DNA of 8,183 bases, taken from positions 1-8,183 of the forward strand of contig JAYRTJ010000144.1 of the NCBI GenBank assembly GCA_041919675.1, given 5' to 3'. The DNA is from SHVO01 sp041919675. GTDB taxonomy: Bacteria > Pseudomonadota > Alphaproteobacteria > Rhodospirillales > Rhodospirillaceae. Under the pieces are notes generated by a model, which was not told the origin of the DNA, made no database searches, and saw only the letters and a program-made list of their open reading frames with translations. How positions within the stretch are numbered: the stretch's first letter is position 1; each line of letters begins with the position of its first letter. Below are positions 5,931 through 8,183 of this stretch, one piece after another. The position numbers and the translations under genes were made by a program.

Positions 5931-7141
5931 ACATTTCCAGGCGCCGCGTCCTCTCCGGGCTTTCGGCGACGGCCGGCCTCGCCGTCGCGCCGGGGGTCAA
6001 TGTGTCCTTCGCCGCGGATGGCGCGCCGGCGCGCGACGTCCTGGTCGTCGTCTTCCAGCGCGGCGCCTGCGACTGGCTGCAGATGCTGTCGCCCGCGGGA
6101 GATATTTTTTATCAGAACGCGCGGCGCTCCATCCGCGTGCAGCTGACCGGCGCCAATGCAGGCATCGGCGTCGGCACGCTGGACGGCACGGATTTTTACC
6201 TGAGCGCCAGCGCGCCCGAACTGAAGCCCCTGTACGACAGCGGCAAGCTCGCGTTCGTGCATGCGACGGGACTGCACACCGTCGACCGCAGCCACTTCAC
6301 CTGCCAGGCCAACATGGAGATGGGCACGGCCGACGCCGACCCCGCCATGAATTCCGGATGGCTTGCACGCCACACCGCGTCGGTCGGCGTGCCCAAAGAC
6401 CTTTCCGTGGTCGCGCAAGGATCGACAACGCCCACGTCGCTCCTCAGCCAGCCTGCGTCCGTCGCGATCGCCGATCCATCGTCGTTCAACGTGTCGGGCG
6501 GCGCCGCCAACGCCAACGTCATGCGCCTTCTGAACGCCAGCGGCACGAAAACCGCGTACAAGGACGCCGCCCTCAAGACTCTCACCACGATTCAGGACGT
6601 TCAAACCGGACTTACAGGTTTCCAGGATCCCTCGGGCACGGCCGGATACACCGGCGGCAGCTTCTCGGCGTCCTTGCGGGCCGTGGGCCGTCTGATCCGT
6701 ATGAACGTCGGCGTCGATGTCGTGACGGTCGATTACGGCGGCTGGGATATGCACAACAATCTGGTCAATGAATTCGCGGCGCGCACCACCGAATTCTCGC
6801 GCGCTCTGTCGGCTTTCTGGACCGACATGGCGAATTTCCAGGACCGCATCACGCTTGTCACGATGACCGAGTTCGGCCGCCGTTTCCAGGAAAACGCCAA
6901 CCAGGGCACCGACCACGGCTCGGCCTCCGGGATGCTGATCCTCGGCGGCAACGTGAAGGGCGGAAAGATCTACGGGACCTGGCCGGGCCTCGCGCCCGCG
7001 GCGCTGAATTCCGGCGATCTCGCCGTCACGACCGATTACCGCCAGGTCCTGGCGGAAACGATCGTCAAGCGCCATGCCGAGACAAAACTTGAATCGGTGT
7101 TCCCGACGCTGAAATACGCGCCGCTGGGCATCTTCGCGTAA
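5927..7141 (+). CDS. DUF1501 family protein with Tat signal peptide
   Basis: A 404-residue exported protein of the DUF1501 family, which I recall as having an alkaline-phosphatase/sulfatase-like fold; no biochemical role is assigned. The N-terminus is a twin-arginine signal: SRRRVLSGL at residues 4-12, a hydrophobic stretch to about 22, and a likely cut after Ala29 (VSFA before ADG), so the protein should be exported folded, perhaps with bound metal. Family motifs are VVVFQRGACDW at 40-50 (the usual form is nearer RGG-D-GL, so Cys48 and Trp50 stand out), SHFTCQANMEMG at 122-133, GGWDMH at 271-276, TEFGRR at 314-319 and TDHGSA at 328-333; the Asp and His residues are candidate metal ligands. 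The ATG has AGGCAGGG 5 nt upstream. It is followed by a DUF1800 gene after 15 bp, which supports a two-gene operon. Confidence 0.9.
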   Translation: MNISRRRVLSGLSATAGLAVAPGVNVSFAADGAPARDVLVVVFQRGACDWLQMLSPAGDIFYQNARRSIRVQLTGANAGIGVGTLDGTDFYLSASAPELKPLYDSGKLAFVHATGLHTVDRSHFTCQANMEMGTADADPAMNSGWLARHTASVGVPKDLSVVAQGSTTPTSLLSQPASVAIADPSSFNVSGGAANANVMRLLNASGTKTAYKDAALKTLTTIQDVQTGLTGFQDPSGTAGYTGGSFSASLRAVGRLIRMNVGVDVVTVDYGGWDMHNNLVNEFAARTTEFSRALSAFWTDMANFQDRITLVTMTEFGRRFQENANQGTDHGSASGMLILGGNVKGGKIYGTWPGLAPAALNSGDLAVTTDYRQVLAETIVKRHAETKLESVFPTLKYAPLGIFA

Positions 7142-7146
7142 TCACC

Positions 7147-7152
7147 AGAGGG
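7147..7152 (+). promoter_or_regulatory. Ribosome binding site of the DUF1800 gene
   Basis: AGAGGG lies between the DUF1501 stop and the DUF1800 ATG with a 4-nt spacer. It is the only site available in the 15-bp gap and fixes the start. Confidence 0.55.
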
Positions 7153-7156
7153 CGGA

Positions 7157-8183
7157 ATGCCAACGCAAAATCGCATCGCGCTGAATCGACTGACCTTCGG
7201 GGCGCGCGACCTCGAAGAAAGAAATGTCAGTTTCACCGGCCTGCAGGCTTGGCTGGAAGATCAATTGCGCCCGCCGGCGGGCGACGATTTCGACATGGTC
7301 ACGCACCTTGCGGCGCAGACGATGCGCATCGCCTACGCCGCTTCGGACCCCACCTCGACGCGAGGCTCGTGGCCCGCCGTCGATGAAATGCGCCCCTTCA
7401 ACTATCTCAATCTGCCGGTCCCCGACCTTTGGACGATCAGCCGTAACGCCAGCAGCCAGGCGATTTCAAGCGCCGAGCGGACGCGCGTGCGCCAAGAACT
7501 CCTGTCCGCGACATGGATGCGCAACACGCACAGCAGCTATCAATTGCGCGAGTTCATGGTCGACTTTTGGCATAATCATTTCAACATCGGCAAAAACGAA
7601 GCCGAACCGGCGACGGTGTTGCTGCCCGTGTTCGACCGCGTCGCGATCCGCCCCAACGCGTTCGGCAACTTCCGCACGCTTCTGGAAGCCACCGCCACTG
7701 CGGGCTCGATGCTCATCTACCTCGACAATTATCTGAGCACCGCGACGACGCCCAACGAGAACTATGCGCGCGAGATCATGGAGCTTCATACGCTGGGCGG
7801 CGAAGCCTACTACGGCGTGGGCGACGTGACCCCGGCGCCGCGGCTTGCCGACGGCACGCCGGCGGGCTTTACCGACCAGGACGTCATTCAGGGCTCGCGC
7901 GCGCTTTCCGGCTGGACTCTCCAGACCGGGCAGCGCAATGCCGGCAACCAGACGCTGCCGAATACGGGCGAGTTCATTTACAACGCGGCGCAGCACAGCA
8001 ACCGCGCCACATCGATCCTCGGCCGGAATCTTTCGGGCGTGGTCGGCGACATGGCCCAAGGCCGCGCAATGCTCGACACGATCGCGACACATCCCGCCAC
8101 GGCACGCCATGTGTGCGGCCGCCTGGTGCGCCGCATTTTCGGCGACAGCATCCCCCTTCCCGCCTACGACCGCGCGGTGGCGG
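7157..8183 (+). CDS. DUF1800 family protein (partial, runs off the window end)
   Basis: An open frame from ATG 7157 to the window edge, 342 complete codons, without stop; family members are usually about 450-550 residues, so roughly the last quarter or more is missing. DUF1800 hallmarks are clear: an opening ALNRLTFGARDLE at residues 8-20, FWHNHFNI at 137-144, NENYAREIMELHTLG at 200-214, and GFTDQDVIQGSRALSGW at 237-253. The function is unknown; DUF1800 genes are typically found next to DUF1501 genes, as here. The protein has no signal peptide or membrane segment at its start. None can have been missed upstream, because the DUF1501 TAA stop lies in the same frame five codons before the ATG. 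How it would meet its exported partner is therefore open. Confidence 0.9.
   Translation, partial: MPTQNRIALNRLTFGARDLEERNVSFTGLQAWLEDQLRPPAGDDFDMVTHLAAQTMRIAYAASDPTSTRGSWPAVDEMRPFNYLNLPVPDLWTISRNASSQAISSAERTRVRQELLSATWMRNTHSSYQLREFMVDFWHNHFNIGKNEAEPATVLLPVFDRVAIRPNAFGNFRTLLEATATAGSMLIYLDNYLSTATTPNENYAREIMELHTLGGEAYYGVGDVTPAPRLADGTPAGFTDQDVIQGSRALSGWTLQTGQRNAGNQTLPNTGEFIYNAAQHSNRATSILGRNLSGVVGDMAQGRAMLDTIATHPATARHVCGRLVRRIFGDSIPLPAYDRAVA

Noticed and set aside
5896..6771. 291-codon plus-strand frame starting at ATG 5896
   Set aside because: Out of frame with DUF1501, whose Tat signal and family motifs are all in the other frame; the translation is Arg-rich shadow sequence.
5912..7075. 387-codon minus-strand frame opposite the DUF1501 gene
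   Set aside because: Antisense shadow of a well-supported gene; rich in Arg, Gly and His with no recognisable domain.

Overview
The window is about 8.2 kb of GC-rich chromosomal DNA, most likely from an alphaproteobacterium. The signs are the high GC at third codon positions, the gap-pgk order, the SHFDRPKG version of the PGK substrate loop and the YTGDQ version of the GAPDH motif. No tRNA, rRNA, phage gene, transposase or CRISPR array was seen.

Left part (1-1442): the last 68 codons of accA (fatty acid synthesis) are followed by three small, unrelated membrane transporter genes. These are a UPF0060/YnfA SMR-like protein on the minus strand, a LysE/RhtB-family exporter on the plus strand, and a single-domain UPF0016/GDT1 cation transporter on the minus strand. 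They are packed very tightly: accA and ynfA converge 5 bp apart, ynfA and the LysE gene diverge with 14 bp between start codons, and the LysE and UPF0016 genes overlap tail to tail by 13 bp.

Middle (1164-3747, minus strand): gap -> pgk -> UPF0016 reads as one glycolytic operon. pgk and the UPF0016 gene are 3 bp apart. An 88-bp gap-pgk spacer holds a palindromic element that resembles dispersed intergenic repeats and also folds into a branched, terminator-like structure ending in T5.

A 162-bp divergent spacer (3748-3909) carries overlapping dyads and a 9-bp direct repeat. It leads to a GTG-started, two-domain PPK2 protein (polyphosphate:AMP phosphotransferase) on the plus strand, in which only the C-terminal half has intact nucleotide-binding motifs. 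PAP makes ADP from AMP, and PGK uses ADP, so the divergent pairing makes metabolic sense; co-regulation is an inference.

Right part (5431-8183): a 496-bp intergenic stretch holds several hairpins, a convincing intrinsic terminator at 5646-5677, a possible promoter overlapping it, and a possible 64-codon small ORF with a good Shine-Dalgarno sequence. The stop codon of that ORF overlaps the next start codon as ATGA. Then comes a DUF1501 gene with a twin-arginine signal, and directly behind it, in the same frame, a DUF1800 gene that runs off the window end. DUF1501/DUF1800 pairs are widespread but have no assigned function. This locus, with its structured leader and in-frame one-stop junction, is the least explained part of the window.
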